Below, piece by piece: positions 23,301-34,289 of a stretch of 64,000 bases of DNA. The stretch is from contig OZ287698.1 of assembly GCA_965649825.1 (NCBI GenBank), forward strand, positions 1,488,001 to 1,552,000, given 5' to 3'. Source of the stretch: Penicillus capitatus (lineage: Eukaryota > Chlorophyta). Below the pieces are notes generated by a model, which was given only the letters and a program-made list of their open reading frames with translations, was not told the origin of the DNA and ran no database searches. Positions within the stretch are counted from its first letter, which is position 1; the number at the start of each line of letters is the position of its first letter. Position numbers and translations under genes: made by a program.

Positions 23301-26300
23301 CTATCGCGAGAGTTTTTGGCTTGATTTACCACTTGCAAGAACGATGAAATTATGTCACTAACACGTCTCGGTGTGTGCTTTGCAAGCTTTAGTACGTCTT
23401 CGATTTTGGCTTCTTCGTTCTTTGTTAGGTATCCTGCACTTTCCAGGCTTTGCTTCACTCTCTCTATTGTAAGGTTGAGCACTTGTGAGAATTTACGTAA
23501 AACAGAAGGACACCGTTCAAGCCTCTGGACCACAAATTGACGGATTGGAAGATAGTCGATAGTGCTCTCTAACAGCTGACGAGCCCCTTTAACGAGTTCC
23601 AGCGCCTCTTCGTTTTTCACCAGAGACTCCAGATCAACTTCGTTCGCTTCTGCTAAGCTTGCCTCAAGAACTCGCATTCGCAAAAAGAAGTGTTGCACCC
23701 CGAGAACCTCAACGGGCTCACTATCAACGATTATAAGCATCTCATGTAATGCGTCTTCCCCGTGATCTTGAGAAAATGCATGCATTGCGAAGCATAGTAC
23801 CAAAGCATGTTGTTGGTTGTATTTTCCTTTTTGAATGAAATCGAGCACTCTGTTTTCTTCATCTGATCCCTTTCTTCGCAAGCCATGAGCGATGTACCTT
23901 CCGGCAAAGTATTCTTGAAATGTCAAATGTGGAAATTGATACTCGCTTCCCTCCAGTAGAAGCAAGAGGAATCCACTTTCTTTAAAAAACTTCGATGCAT
24001 ATGTCGATGTTGCACATCTTTCAACGGTTTTTTCTTCAATGAGTATTTGTCCAGTCCGAAGTGCTTCGAATGCAATCTTCTCTAAGTCTTTAAAAATGAT
24101 TCTCTTGTTTGCCTTCTCTGCTTCTGGCTTTTCTTCAAACCTCTTCCAAACGAAACTTGTCATATCGGTATAAATCTGATATATGTTCGCTCTATTCACT
24201 CGGTCTTCAATAGCCGTACCATGTTCTTTCGACAAGGAACAGAGAATATCAGCCGTTACTGGAGTGTGAGCCATCTCCCAGAGAGCCGGATTACTGTGCA
24301 AGGCATTGACAAGTGTTGCAGCTTGCTCCTTTTGCAATTCTCTGTGAATGTGGTTTCTCAATTGTTGGTCATTGAATCCAAGGCACTCGAATTTGAAATC
24401 GACCTTTTTCTGCATCTCTCGCAGATTGTACGGTCGTGTCGTTATAAGAAGTTTGCACAAACGCTCCAGCGCAACAGAAAGAATCTCTGTTGCATCGTCA
24501 TTGGCTTCGTCCATTCCATCGAACACCAACAACGTAGAGCGAAAGTCAAGGTCATCGTCCACTTGATTGACTAAATCTGCATATTCTGCATCGTTTCTCT
24601 CTTTCTTGAAACACATCCGCGCAATCACTTCACTTAGCCTTTCCCCCCGCCACCCTCTGGATTTTACGACGTTGAGAGCTCTGATCGGAACAACGTAGAC
24701 GGATTTAAACTCTTGCAATAGTTCTCCTGATGCCCATCTGTTCGCAATGACTTTACTGATGCATGTCTTTCCGCAGCCTGGATTTCCGTAAAGGAGAACT
24801 CTTCTGATTTCGCTCTTTGGAATACCCACTTCCAGCGATCGTGGTTTGAAGAGGTCTTTCAGCGTAACTGGTGTTTTGAGTTTCTTCTTGTGCTCGTAGT
24901 ATTCTTGTTGATGATTACTTTCTTCGGATGAGGATCCATCCACCTCTTTATCAAAGCCTTGTCTTTCTTCCAGATGTTCTTGCTTTTCTCGCGATTCCCT
25001 TTTATCGACGACTTCTTCGTGCATGACAATATAGTGCTCCATTTCTTTTACGTGTTTACTACGTTTCGGTTCAAGCAAAGAGAACACCTTGAAAAAAGCT
25101 ATCTTGGTTGATTAAGAATAACAGAAACGCACTCACCTTTGCAAAGTTGTCGTGTAGGTACGTCTTTTCGAGATCTTCAACATTCGTTAATATCGTCGAT
25201 AAAGGAAGGAATCCAACATTTTTACCAATCTTGAGAAAGACATCTTCACGATCCTTGCTCGTCACTTCTTTGCGTTGCATTTGCAGCTTGTTTTCCATGG
25301 TATCATTGCCCAGCCATGACGTCAACGCCGTTTTTGCACGATCGGCACAAGCTTGTTGCATCTCTTTGAGCGCTCTGGCTGTTTCGCTATTGTCTTCGTC
25401 AAATGTGTGAATCTCGTGTAGTGCATCCAACAGAGCTACAACGACGTCTGCATCGTGGAGCCAGTCTTCAACAACAGCTTGGTTTATCGCGATCTCCGTT
25501 AGCTTCTTTGTCGCCTCTTTACGTACATGCTTACAACTGCTCGTGTTCGCTAGTATCCTCATTTCTAGGATGATTCCATATCTGAGGGCCTTCATATCTT
25601 CTTCTCGTTTGATCTGACAATGTCCTTCCATCACTAAGTCATGTGAGGATACCAAAAGCTCAAGCTTGGTTTCTTCTTTGAGTGCGCCGAGCCTTGCCGC
25701 TGTTAGTATTTGGAGCAAGTCATACCACTGTCTCTCTGATACTCCAGCATTGGCAATAGCTCTTCGGCTTTTTCGATAAACATCTTCAACTGCAGAGGGA
25801 TCGATATCACCGCCTGCCAGTTTTCTGAGAAAGTGGAAGACATGCACTCCACCGTAAAGACCGGCTATGGTACGTCTTTTTGCTTGCGTGAGAGCCGACG
25901 GGGCGTTTTCAATTTCCAGACGTTCAACCGCTTGCTGAATAAGCTGGAAATGAAAGGAGACAGGGTAGTAACGAAGAGATAGCTTCATCTCCTCTCTCTT
26001 TTCTGCGACTACTCTGCGAAACTCTATCTTCTCTTCTTCGAGAAAATAGCCACGACCGATGCTTTGCAGAAGAAAAAAGACCTGATGGATACAGAGGAAG
26101 TTTGCTTCGTATTTTAGAAAATTGTGTTTTGTGAGCCTGGGTCTGGAAGACAGGCTGAGTAATAGGTCTAAGCCCAGATCCGTCAACTGAGCGGCGTCGT
26201 CATAGACTGCAGAATCAGTCCACGTGAGTGCGCTGAACAGAGCTTTCGCAACGTCCTCGTCGAGAAATTCGCCTGGACTGATCAGTGAACCGAGTCCATA

Positions 26301-26645
26301 GACCAATTTTCTCAGCATGTTGGCATCTTGTTCGGAGACGTGAACGACTTTAGCTAATTCTGCATACTCAAGGACGCCCGTCGGTTTGAGGCAGTCGTTC
26401 TTGCTTTCGTCATATTTGCGTAGCCATTGAAGAAGAACGGCTCGCTCATTGTCATCTTTTGCGGCATTGTATGCGGCGACAAGCGACGCAGTACATACAA
26501 TGTCGTATTTCTTCGCGACGGCGCGAAGGAATTTTGGTCCAGTTCCTTTCTGGACGTTAGAGTCTGGAAGGCAGAGTCTGCTGCCGCTTCCCGACGCTGA
26601 CGGTCCTTTTTCGGACGGTTCTTCGTCTGAAAACCGGGACTGCAT
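20348..26645 (-). CDS. NLR-like STAND protein: helical N-terminus, NACHT, long HEAT-repeat array
   Basis: About 2,082 residues in two exons (26645-25137 and 25087-20348), with one 49-bp phase-0 intron. Residues 1-500 are helical and unassigned; part of it (SERQWYDLLQILTAARLG, then EMRILANTSSCKHVRKEA) recalls the helical block before NACHT in some animal NLRs, from memory only. The NACHT domain follows: VLLYGNPGCGKTCISKVIA (Walker A), TLLVFDGMDEAND (Walker B with the extra acidic residues), KLLITTRPYN (sensor 1), and FPHLTFQEYFAGRYIAHGL, the usual post-NACHT block. From about residue 1060 to 2010 there are some 25 HEAT-like repeats of 37 residues. Eight in the middle are nearly identical. STAND NTPases oligomerise on ligand sensing and many are immune receptors; that role here is inference. 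No effector such as TIR, CARD or kinase is seen. The ATG at 26645 is the first in frame. Confidence 0.9.
21180..22070 (-). repeat. Eight near-identical 111-bp units encoding HEAT repeats
   Basis: The plus-strand anchor caattgtggcgct recurs at 21251, 21362, 21473, 21584, 21695, 21806, 21917 and 22028, exactly 111 bp apart, so each unit encodes 37 residues in phase. The conserved core is APQLSNSLLPVLEKGCDDG. Differences between units cluster in two places: the segment after CDDG (DIHIRRG, DIYIRRG, NTLVRNG, DIEVRNG, DFHVYEK) and the VLAA/ILAG pair before APQL. Flanking HEAT units keep the 37-residue period but have diverged far more, so this block was expanded or homogenised recently. Confidence 0.97.
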
Positions 26646-27273
26646 GTTTCGTAACCTATACAACAGTTTCAATGACGCCAGGTAGAAAGGCACGTGAAGA
26701 ACAGGCTTGTTCGTTTCTTCCGATACGCGAAATTCACAGAAAAGTTCGCAGTAGCAGATACGATGTGAAAGATGGTGTTCTTGACGTTCAAATTCAGTTA
26801 GATAATCGGCCGAGTACACAGCTGCAGCTAAATGCAATTAATTCTCTTATCAAGGCCATTTCTGCATAGGCATTCAGCTGCCCGTACTGACTGACTTCTT
26901 TTGTCTCTTTTGGCTTGAAGCGGGCAATGACCAAAGCCTTTGTCAAGCAGGTAAGAAAGAGTGATGATTCGAAACAGCCAGCCGAGATTGAAATCGAATG
27001 GACTTATCAAACAAGAACAGTTCTCAAATCACCAGTACTTTCTAATGATCCAAAATTCGGCCAACAAAATCGATCCGCGCCAAAGACAGAGTCAACGAAA
27101 GCAAACGATCTCGAAAGACATGATCGACATCCGATCAATCCGTCTGCAGATCGATCACAGGAGAGTCAATCAAATAACGAAAGTCATGGCGTTCTGCTAT
27201 GTCTAACAAGCATCACAGGGCATCTGCACTGCGTTTTGGATGCCGTTTGAATCCAAGTAAAGTATCTCTGGTC
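26646..27273. other. Intergenic region, no gene seen
   Basis: About 630 bp between the NACHT start and the TRMO stop. It should contain the NACHT promoter and the TRMO 3' UTR. Open frames here (for example 26672-26869 and 26961-27206 on plus) are short and without recognisable content. Confidence 0.55.
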
Positions 27274-28392
27274 TCAGCTGAGTGCATCACATTCGTGGAC
27301 ATCTGTAACAGTCACCCTCTTCTGATTGTCGATGACATAAGAGATCAGTGCCCTGTCAACGGCCAGACGATACACCATGTCTTGTGTTTCGAACGAGCTG
27401 TCCTTCAGCCTTCGATGTGTTGATCTCATGTCTCGAAGAAGACTGCCTTGAACACATGAATAGAAATCCTCAAAGGATTCAAAGAAGGTCTGTTGTTTCT
27501 GATACGCTTCTCTCCAGACATGATGCATTTCTTCTCTCCAGGAAGGAGGAATAGTGACTTTCGCTATATGTAGTGGCTCGTTTTGAGTCTTCTGCTCAAG
27601 CGGAAGCCACTCTGGTACGTGAGTATTTGGCACCGCATCGTAGCCTGGAATGTAAGGCTTAACGTCCAGAATCGGAGTACCATCAATCATGTCGATTCCG
27701 GCAAGGTGAATGCATCCGACTTCAATCTATCACGCGAAAGGTAAGTCAGCCTTAACTTCTCCTCGCCATTATAGAAAACCCTTACATGAAGAATTCTGGC
27801 AATGCTCAGACCAATGTTGTTGAAACGGTGAGGTGTCCTTGTAGCGAATACGCCAATTCTCTTTCCGTTCAATCGGGGCATTTGAACCTTTGCTTTGAAT
27901 CCCTTTCCTCCAAGCCGTTTGTGCAGATTTGTATTCTCATGGAAGACATAGATCATCCACAGATGACTGAAACCCTTCAAGTCTGAATAGGATACATGCG
28001 GTATCTCCTTGTTAAATACAAGTCTGGCCCGTGCTTCGGGTACGAGAAGTGCCTGTCGGGGTGTCCCGTTCCTGTTTAAATCTTCATTGTGAGACCGACC
28101 CTTCGGACATCTGATACCGTTGCTGAAAACAAGAGTCGATGTAACCAATCTGCTCGAAGTCTTTCGTCCTTTGGTCGTGGTTGCCTGGAGAGTCAAGCAC
28201 TGCTCGCAGCGCCACCTATAGAATCCGCATTCGAGAGGGGAGAGTGCGTGGGCGAGTGCATAATACCTCGGCTTTGATCCTCCCTTTCCTTTCCATCGCC
28301 CGGTTGCATTGTGCAAGTGCTAATTTGGACCTCAGGCGCACGATCCAAGCCAACAATACGGTAAGAATCAAAGCTGCGATAAACAGCAGCAT
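27274..28392 (-). CDS. TRMO: tRNA (N6-threonylcarbamoyl-A37) N6-methyltransferase, TRMO type
   Basis: SAM-dependent methyltransferase of the TrmO/YaeB beta-barrel family, which methylates t6A37 in tRNA-Thr. Exons give, in order, an N-terminal membrane anchor (MLLFIAALILTVLLAWIV), FEQIGYIDSCFQQR, NGTPRQALLVPEARARLVFN, LKGFSHLWMIYVFHENTNLH, KAKVQMPRLNGKRIGVFATR, TPHRFNNIGLSIARIL and HLAGIDMIDGTPILDVKPYI. All core family motifs are present: NGTPRQ, FSHLWI, ATRxPHRPNxIG (here PHRFNNIG) and DGTPxLDxKPY. The C-terminal extension (GSLLRDMRSTHRR, then MVYRLAVDRALISYVI) matches the extra domain of plant and animal TRMO. The single-pass anchor is shared with plant proteins and suggests a location at a membrane or an organelle. 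Introns are 50-60 bp; the start at 28392 is the ATG of the hydrophobic segment. Confidence 0.92.
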
Positions 28393-29512
28393 TGTATAAG
28401 CAAGCTCGTCGACATGACAGCATCAATGTCGATTTCGCAATTCTTGAGTATGCATGCGTCAAGTGCCTACCGAGCAACGGCGTCAGATACCAAACACACT
28501 TTCAATCGAGCATATCTGATACCGCCTGCCCAATGGTACGGAGATCGTGACAAAGGTAGGTCGCTGAAAGCCCTCATCTCGGGCGGCAGGTGTCAACGCG
28601 TCCTCGGTGTTCGCTTTATCGTTGAGGTGATTTGTAGAGAACTTCTGGATATCGTCGTGTGCTTGTGGAGATTGAAGACATGCAAAAAAGGCTGTAGATA
28701 TTAAGTCCCGAGGCCTTTGATGTCTTAGATGACGTAAGTCAGCTACCATACATGATCATTAACAGTTGAAGGAATCTTTGAAGATTGGAACGCAGTTGTG
28801 GAAACCCTCTAACGAGCTTCAAGATCTGTCGCCCTAAGAGACCAACGGGGATATGTTCAAATCACTATATTGCAAGCCCTTCAGAGACGGAAGTGATCCA
28901 AGAAGATGCAGACTCGATAAACAAAGCTATTCACAACACAGAATGAGAGCGGGGTAAAAAGAAGCGTCAAGATGGCCATCCAGAGAATTCATGTTCCATA
29001 GAGCTTGAGGGCTTTTTCTCGCAAAGGGCCTAATGCAGGCGGATATTATGTCGAAGAAGGGATGAGGAATGATGTTCTTCGGAGAACAGTAACAGTGTAT
29101 CTTTGATGTTAGAGTTTAGGAGGAGATCTTACATACCGGCCACGAAGACGACGCACTCAAAAAGTCTCGCTTAAAACGGAATCTCTTGCCGACACAATGA
29201 ACATCTTTGCTTTGACAGATCAAAGCAAAACTGTTTCGCACATCGAGCTTTCCAACCGAACTGCCAAACATGCAGTAGGCCGCCGTCTACCAATTTTTCT
29301 TCGATGCCATAAAATGTCTACCCGCAGGCATGCTCCCGGCAGTCTGCGACCACTTTGAAGAACAACGCGGTTTACGTGTTTGAATAATGACCCACCAGAG
29401 AAGATTGACCATCCCCTCACTAAACAAAAAAGGAAGAGAAAAAAGTGCAGCACACGGACCAGCACTGAGACAAGGAACAGCTGAAAGCTGTCAGCCCAAA
29501 AATAACTGAGGC
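28393..29512. other. Intergenic region, nothing recognised
   Basis: About 1.1 kb. A plus-strand open frame near 28414-28704 and a minus-strand one at 28483-28749 overlap each other and match nothing. From 28750 on there are stops in all frames. A modest hydrophobic Leu/Phe-rich minus frame at 29220-29520 (LFLVSVLVRVLHFFLFLFC) is probably chance in pyrimidine-rich DNA just after the nucleotidase stop. Confidence 0.45.
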
Positions 29513-31202
29513 TCAGATACGAGTGATGCGACCTTCCACGACAGGGGCCAGAGCCCACGCTTGGAACTCCTCCTCGTACTGGATCGGCGAGGCCGGTTTC
29601 CAATTCTTCTTTGCGTCGGGATGATTCTCGAGGAACTTCTTTATTCTTTTTGCTGCTCTCTCGGCCCACTTAGGAACATCATCAGATTTCGCGAAATCCG
29701 ACGACTTTCTCAGGATAAAGAGGTTGAAGTAGATGCGCGGCGGCAGCACTGGACAGATCTCGCTGTCTTTTATCACCTTAGCCTTGGGAAACATCGTGTA
29801 CCCATCATTCCCTTTGGCAAGGTATTCTCCAGTCGACACCTTGTACATGGCGTCCAGCTGCACTGTTTCTTCACGGTCTTCAATGAAGACAGAATCCTTC
29901 ACAATGCGACTTCCTTCCGGTTGAGAGGCATCAAATGAGAACTTTATGCCAGACACCTGCAGGAAGCGGCCTTCGAGGGAGTCTGCTGCAGAAACCGAGT
30001 TCTCCAGGGCTTCAAGCAATAACTCTCCTGTCATTTCCAGCACCACTGTTGGACTCGTGAAGGCCAGAATGGACATGATATCTTCTCGAGTCAATGGTCC
30101 TCTGTGGTGAATGCGATCAGAGCGAAGGCTGCCTGAGTTGAGAAGGCAAATCTCTGCTTTCGATGCCTTTTTTAGGATGTCTGTGACGTAGTTGCCCAGA
30201 CAGCATTCTTGTGTACGCACTGTGGTGAAGCGTCCATCGAGCTCGACCGCAGTATAACCCAACACTTCATTCATTTCGTCTCCCATAGATTCGACATACT
30301 TGTCCACGATCGCTTTCACTTCTGGATCTTCCTCGACATCACCTGTGACCGATAATTGCTCAAATGTGCACTTCTTCTCGCCATCGGAGCTGATGTTGAC
30401 GTCCACTTTCGACAGGTATCGGAATTCCGTGCCAGATTTGACTAGCACTTGTCCATGGGGCTCAACGTATTCGGCACTGTAGTCGTGATCGTGGCCCCCG
30501 CATACAATGTCGATTTCAGGAACCTTTTCCAGCAGAAGCCTGTCGCTTGCTCGGAGCATGTGTGTGATGGCGACGATCAGCTGGGCTCCATCGGCAAGCA
30601 ATTTCTGCGCAAGCTCTTGGCCCATTTCGACAAAGTCGCGATAGCCGACGTCTTCGGGTTCGACGTCTCCAAGCGTTTCAATCCATTCGTCTTCAACAAG
30701 TCCCATAAACCCGATCTTCACACCGTTTCTCTCCATCATGTGAGTGGGTTCCAGACCGCACAAGACATCGCCTACGCAGTCGAATAAGCGCGACAGTGAC
30801 GCTGTCCGACTCACCTGTCTCCTTGTCAAAAATGTTCGCCACCAGCCACGGAAACGTCCATTTAGCCTTGTAGTCTTCGAACTTATCGATGCCGAAGTCC
30901 AAGTCGTGGTTGCCCAGACATGCGATATGTGTGCCGACTGCGTTCAGTATCGGCACCATGTGTTCGCCCTCGGTGACAGTCGACATCACGGAGGGACTCA
31001 AGGAGTCGCCGCTGAAGACGACAATCGGATCTTCTTCTGCATATCTTTTCACCTTTGGCACCAATTGTCAGGACGGCGCCGGCAAAACGCCAGATCTATT
31101 AACTAGAGTAGCGAGTCGAGATGCTCCTCCGACGGGCTCCGTTTCGGATGGCTCAATGTTGTAGACGTCGCAGTAATGAAGTATGAGCACTTTCTTAGAC
31201 AT
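29513..31202 (-). CDS. 5'-nucleotidase-family metallophosphatase
   Basis: Two-domain hydrolase releasing phosphate from nucleotides or similar esters. Three exons are joined by 50-60-bp introns. The metallophosphatase domain shows LHYCDVYNIEPSE (an altered DxH site; the usual HTND becomes HYCD), FSGDSLSPS, CLGNHDLDFG (the GNHD motif), THM and GGHDHDY (GGHxH motif). The C-terminal 5'-nucleotidase domain shows GNYVTDILKKASKAEICLLNSG, EDIMSILAFTSPTVVLEMTG and LQVSGIKFSFD, which normally holds the base-stacking residues. No signal peptide is visible (MSKKVLILHYCDV), so unlike secreted ecto-nucleotidases it looks cytosolic, as in several plant and oomycete members. The splice placing ETGDVLCGLEP in frame supports the second intron. 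The acid/base and metal set appears complete enough for activity. Confidence 0.88.
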
Positions 31203-32249
31203 CCTGCACGAAGCTTCACCGACTGCCGAGAGAAGAACGACGAAAGGCGGCTTCAAATTTTCGCCTTAGACGTTCTGATGCAATCGAATGTCGACTACGC
31301 CAAATATAGATTCCAAGCCCACGTGCAGTGAAAAACTGTGCTTCAGAGGTGCCAGCAAGCGTACAAGATTCCAGATATCTCGCGTGCCCTTTGCATCTGA
31401 CGGCATGCCTGCACGTAGTATTCACAGAGTGACAGATATATCTTCTTTCAGCTTCCGGATCAGATAGATAGACATTCGACGGAGATCCCTCTCCTCCTGA
31501 AGTCAAGGTTTCAATACGTCATCGCAAAGAGAACATCATCGTGATGAAGTGCTTAGCTATGATAGTCACTTCCGACTTTTCTGCAGGCTTCCCTCGAAGC
31601 ATAGCCTAGTCGGACCCAATGCACAACTGTCACTTCAACAGACACTTTGTTTCTCGAAGGCGAATCCTGACGTTTCCGATCTCGACGCCGCATTGCATTT
31701 GTCTTGCTTTTCTCTTTGTATTTAGCATCTCGAACAAAGACGCGGAGATAACGGAATCGAGCGGTGGTCAGTTCTCTTCACTCAATCGTCATTTCCCATT
31801 TTAAGGGGATCAGTTTTGTGGCCTTTTTACTGTTTTCAGATCGATGGGTAGGTTGTCAGTTAGTTGAGTGCATACACTGCAGATTTAGGATCTGAGTGGG
31901 ACGGGTATTGTGATGCCAATGATGCATTGAAGAATGTACTTACAAGAGGGAACAGGAGCGAAATCGGTCATGAGCGTTAGGGTAAGATCAGTACACTGGT
32001 CAGCGAACTAGAAGAGACTTCGCGATGTTTTATCTGCTCAGCGTTGCTGCAGAAACACACCGTAACGAAGTGATGGGATCATTGTAGACCGCTTGCATTC
32101 CCAGCGCGGGAATTTTAGAAAATCGTTGTCATCGATGTGCATGTTTCAATCACCGATACTATTGCTAGTACCTGTCACTGTGGATGGAGACTTTCCGAAC
32201 AAGACGAAAAACGTCGCGATTCGATATACTTCGAGATAGACAAAAAATC
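31203..32249. other. Intergenic region, no firm gene
   Basis: About 1 kb. A minus-strand open frame at 31216-31506 starts MTSGGEGSPSNVYLSDPEAE and is fairly hydrophilic, but has no recognised domain. The rest is AT-rich with many stops. Confidence 0.4.
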
Positions 32250-32433
32250 TTAACACTGCAAGGCGTTCAGAAGCCTATTGATTGAAACTGACACAAAGAG
32301 ATGTTCTGAGCGTTGGTTGAATCCAGATCGCTCAGTTTCTCAAAGACCTTAACACTGCAAGGCGTTCAGACGCCTAATGATTGAAACTGACAAAAAGAGA
32401 TGTTCTGAGCGTTGGTTGAATCCAGATCGCTCA
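32250..32433. repeat. Two-copy direct repeat, 99-bp period
   Basis: A segment beginning taacactgcaaggcgttcag at 32251 recurs from 32350, and both copies end gaatccagatcgctca (at 32334 and 32433). The copies differ at only a few positions (for example gaagcctattga versus gacgcctaatga). The repeat lies just 3' of the secreted propeller-like gene, on the side of its stop codon. Confidence 0.9.
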
Positions 32434-32501
32434 ATCTTTTGTTTGTCTGTGCCCACATCAGAAAGATGGCAAAAAATAAAATTGTTCGGCCACTGACGAC
32501 A

Positions 32502-33696
32502 TTAGACTTCGTAGATGATTTCAATGAACTCTGCGTTGAAGTTTCTGGCGTAGCAAGACACTTCATCTGTCTTGGTGAAGAAACATGTTGGGGCTTCGGG
32601 GAATCGGCAAGTGCCTGTATCACATCCGCAAGCGCCTGTATCACATGCTTCCTCCCATCCCGTCCACTCGTCATCGTTGTAGATGTTAATGTAGAGTTTG
32701 TATCCATCGTTGCCGACGGCGAAGCACCAGATCGTGTATGGGTCTCTCGAGCTGATGCATTTTGGATCCGACAGGAAGTGGCCTCCGAGATCTTTCCAGT
32801 CTCCCCAGCCGGCGCCCTCAGTCCACGTCGCCCACATGATTTGATTTTTCCATCCAAGACCGAAGAAATCCATTCTATCTTCAGTGCCTGTGGCCGTGCC
32901 TTCGTGCTGTACTTCACGGCCTATGTTCTCCCATGGCTTAATTTCATTATTGATGATTCTGAGATGCGAAATGGGATATGTGTCAACCTTATCACTTCTT
33001 CGGACTGCAAAACAGTCTATGTCTCCCTCATTGCGCGTAATGCACTGAAAAGGAGAGCCAAGAAAGCCAGCTTTTGTGCTTCTACCTTGCTGCCAAACTC
33101 CGTCGATAGCAACATAGTTGCCCCCCCCCATTTGCTGATGTCCTGCTAAAGCAGTCAAGACGACTGGCTGTAGAGTACACACATTCTGGCCGGTCCAAGA
33201 GAATATAAAAGTTCGGGTCAATAGACCATTCTGAATCCCATCCACCTGGAGTCTTCGACTTCTTCGTGTATCGATGGTCCAACGTCATCGTCAGGACATC
33301 AACGCGTCCTTCAGAATTGCTGGCGCATCCTATTCCGATGTAGGCGTTTCCGCCGAGATTGTTCGGACGAGTGTATTCGTGCGAGCATCCCGTTGTGTCA
33401 ATGCCGATGAAAATGATGTTGAGTTCGTTGTTGGCAACAAAACAATCGATCTTTCCTTCGGCCTCTTCGGTGCAGCATGGCGGCGCATACGCTTGGTCGA
33501 GGATCTTTGTTATTTTCTTCGTTTTGACGCACATTGCGTTGCTCGTTGCAACGTTCTTGTGAACCGCGTTCCCAGACGGAAGGAAAGGGCTTTTACGCAT
33601 GACCGTGTGATCTATCTCGCCATCGGATACGTAACAAAATCCGGATCCGAACGTATGCAAGATCGTCAGCAAGAGGAGAACGGTTCGACAGCTCAT
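32502..33696 (-). CDS. Secreted beta-propeller (PLL-lectin-like) protein, frameshifted
   Basis: A signal peptide (MSCRTVLLLLTILHTFGSGF) precedes several repeats of a blade-like pattern: IDCFVANNELNIIFIGID, LDCFSRT, IDCFAVRRSDKV, MDFFGLGWKNQIMWATW, and IWCFAVGNDGYKLYINIY. Each pairs an RxDxF segment with a Trp- and Gly-rich turn (WTEGAGWGDWKDLGG). This is the pattern of PLL/AFL-type lectin propellers and related secreted repeat proteins. The reading frame breaks at a run of nine G (minus strand; C run at 33121-33129). Upstream and downstream parts are both clearly coding and match across the run with a one-base shift. This may be an assembly error, a polymorphism, or real decay. Cys pairs suggest extracellular disulfides. 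The binding target is unknown. The start is set at the ATG before the hydrophobic stretch. Confidence 0.7.
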
Positions 33697-33947
33697 ATCG
33701 CCAAAGACCAAAGGAAACGTGCAAAAAGAAAACAGCGCAAAAAACAAACAGCTGCGTGGACTAAATAGTCGACCGAAGAAGCATCAGGAATATTGGCACT
33801 AAAATAGAATCATCCTTTGCACTCGGTTTTCTCTTAGGGTCGGTGATCCACTAAAGAAAACGTTCCTCTTTCTTTACTGCTTTTAGTTGGGGCGTTTTGG
33901 AAGACAGATAATAGACGACGAAAGACGAGAGGTGGCGTTTCTTACCT

Positions 33948-34088
33948 ACAGCACCGACGTTCGGTCGGTTAGTTAGACAGCACCGACGTTCGGTCGGTTA
34001 GTTAGACAGTACCAGTTAGTTAGACAGCACCGACGTTCGGTCGGTTAGTTAGACAGCACCAGTTAGTTAGACAGCACCGAGGTTTTAC
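33948..34088. repeat. Tandem array of 29-bp and 18-bp hairpin units
   Basis: Units begin acagcacc at 33948, 33977, 34006, 34024, 34053 and 34071. The long unit contains accgac-gttcg-gtcggt, a perfect 6-bp stem with a 5-base loop, followed by tagttag. The short units (34006, 34053) lack the hairpin and retain acag...cc plus agttagttag. The order is long, long, short, long, short, partial. The array lies upstream of the secreted propeller-like gene start and downstream of the MFS gene stop. Confidence 0.93.
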
Positions 34089-34289
34089 AGTGACAAAAAA
34101 GTGAATAACACTCTTGTTATGTAAATGCATAAGATTCGTGTACTCTGCTAGCCCACACATAATCAACTTTGAGCCGGAGATCGACCAGATGACTCGGATG
34201 CATCGTTAGCTTGGATGGCTCGGTGACATAGAAAGGGATCTGGGACAGCAACGGCAACTGCCAAGCGGAAGGATGTGGGTTCGACCTTC

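Noticed and set aside
26646-26837. N-terminal extension of the NACHT gene
   Set aside because: The frame is open but begins with TTG and runs into no initiator; the first ATG is at 26645.
32250-34088. CRISPR array
   Set aside because: The repeats are adjacent with no unique spacers and the surroundings are eukaryotic; they are simple tandem repeats.
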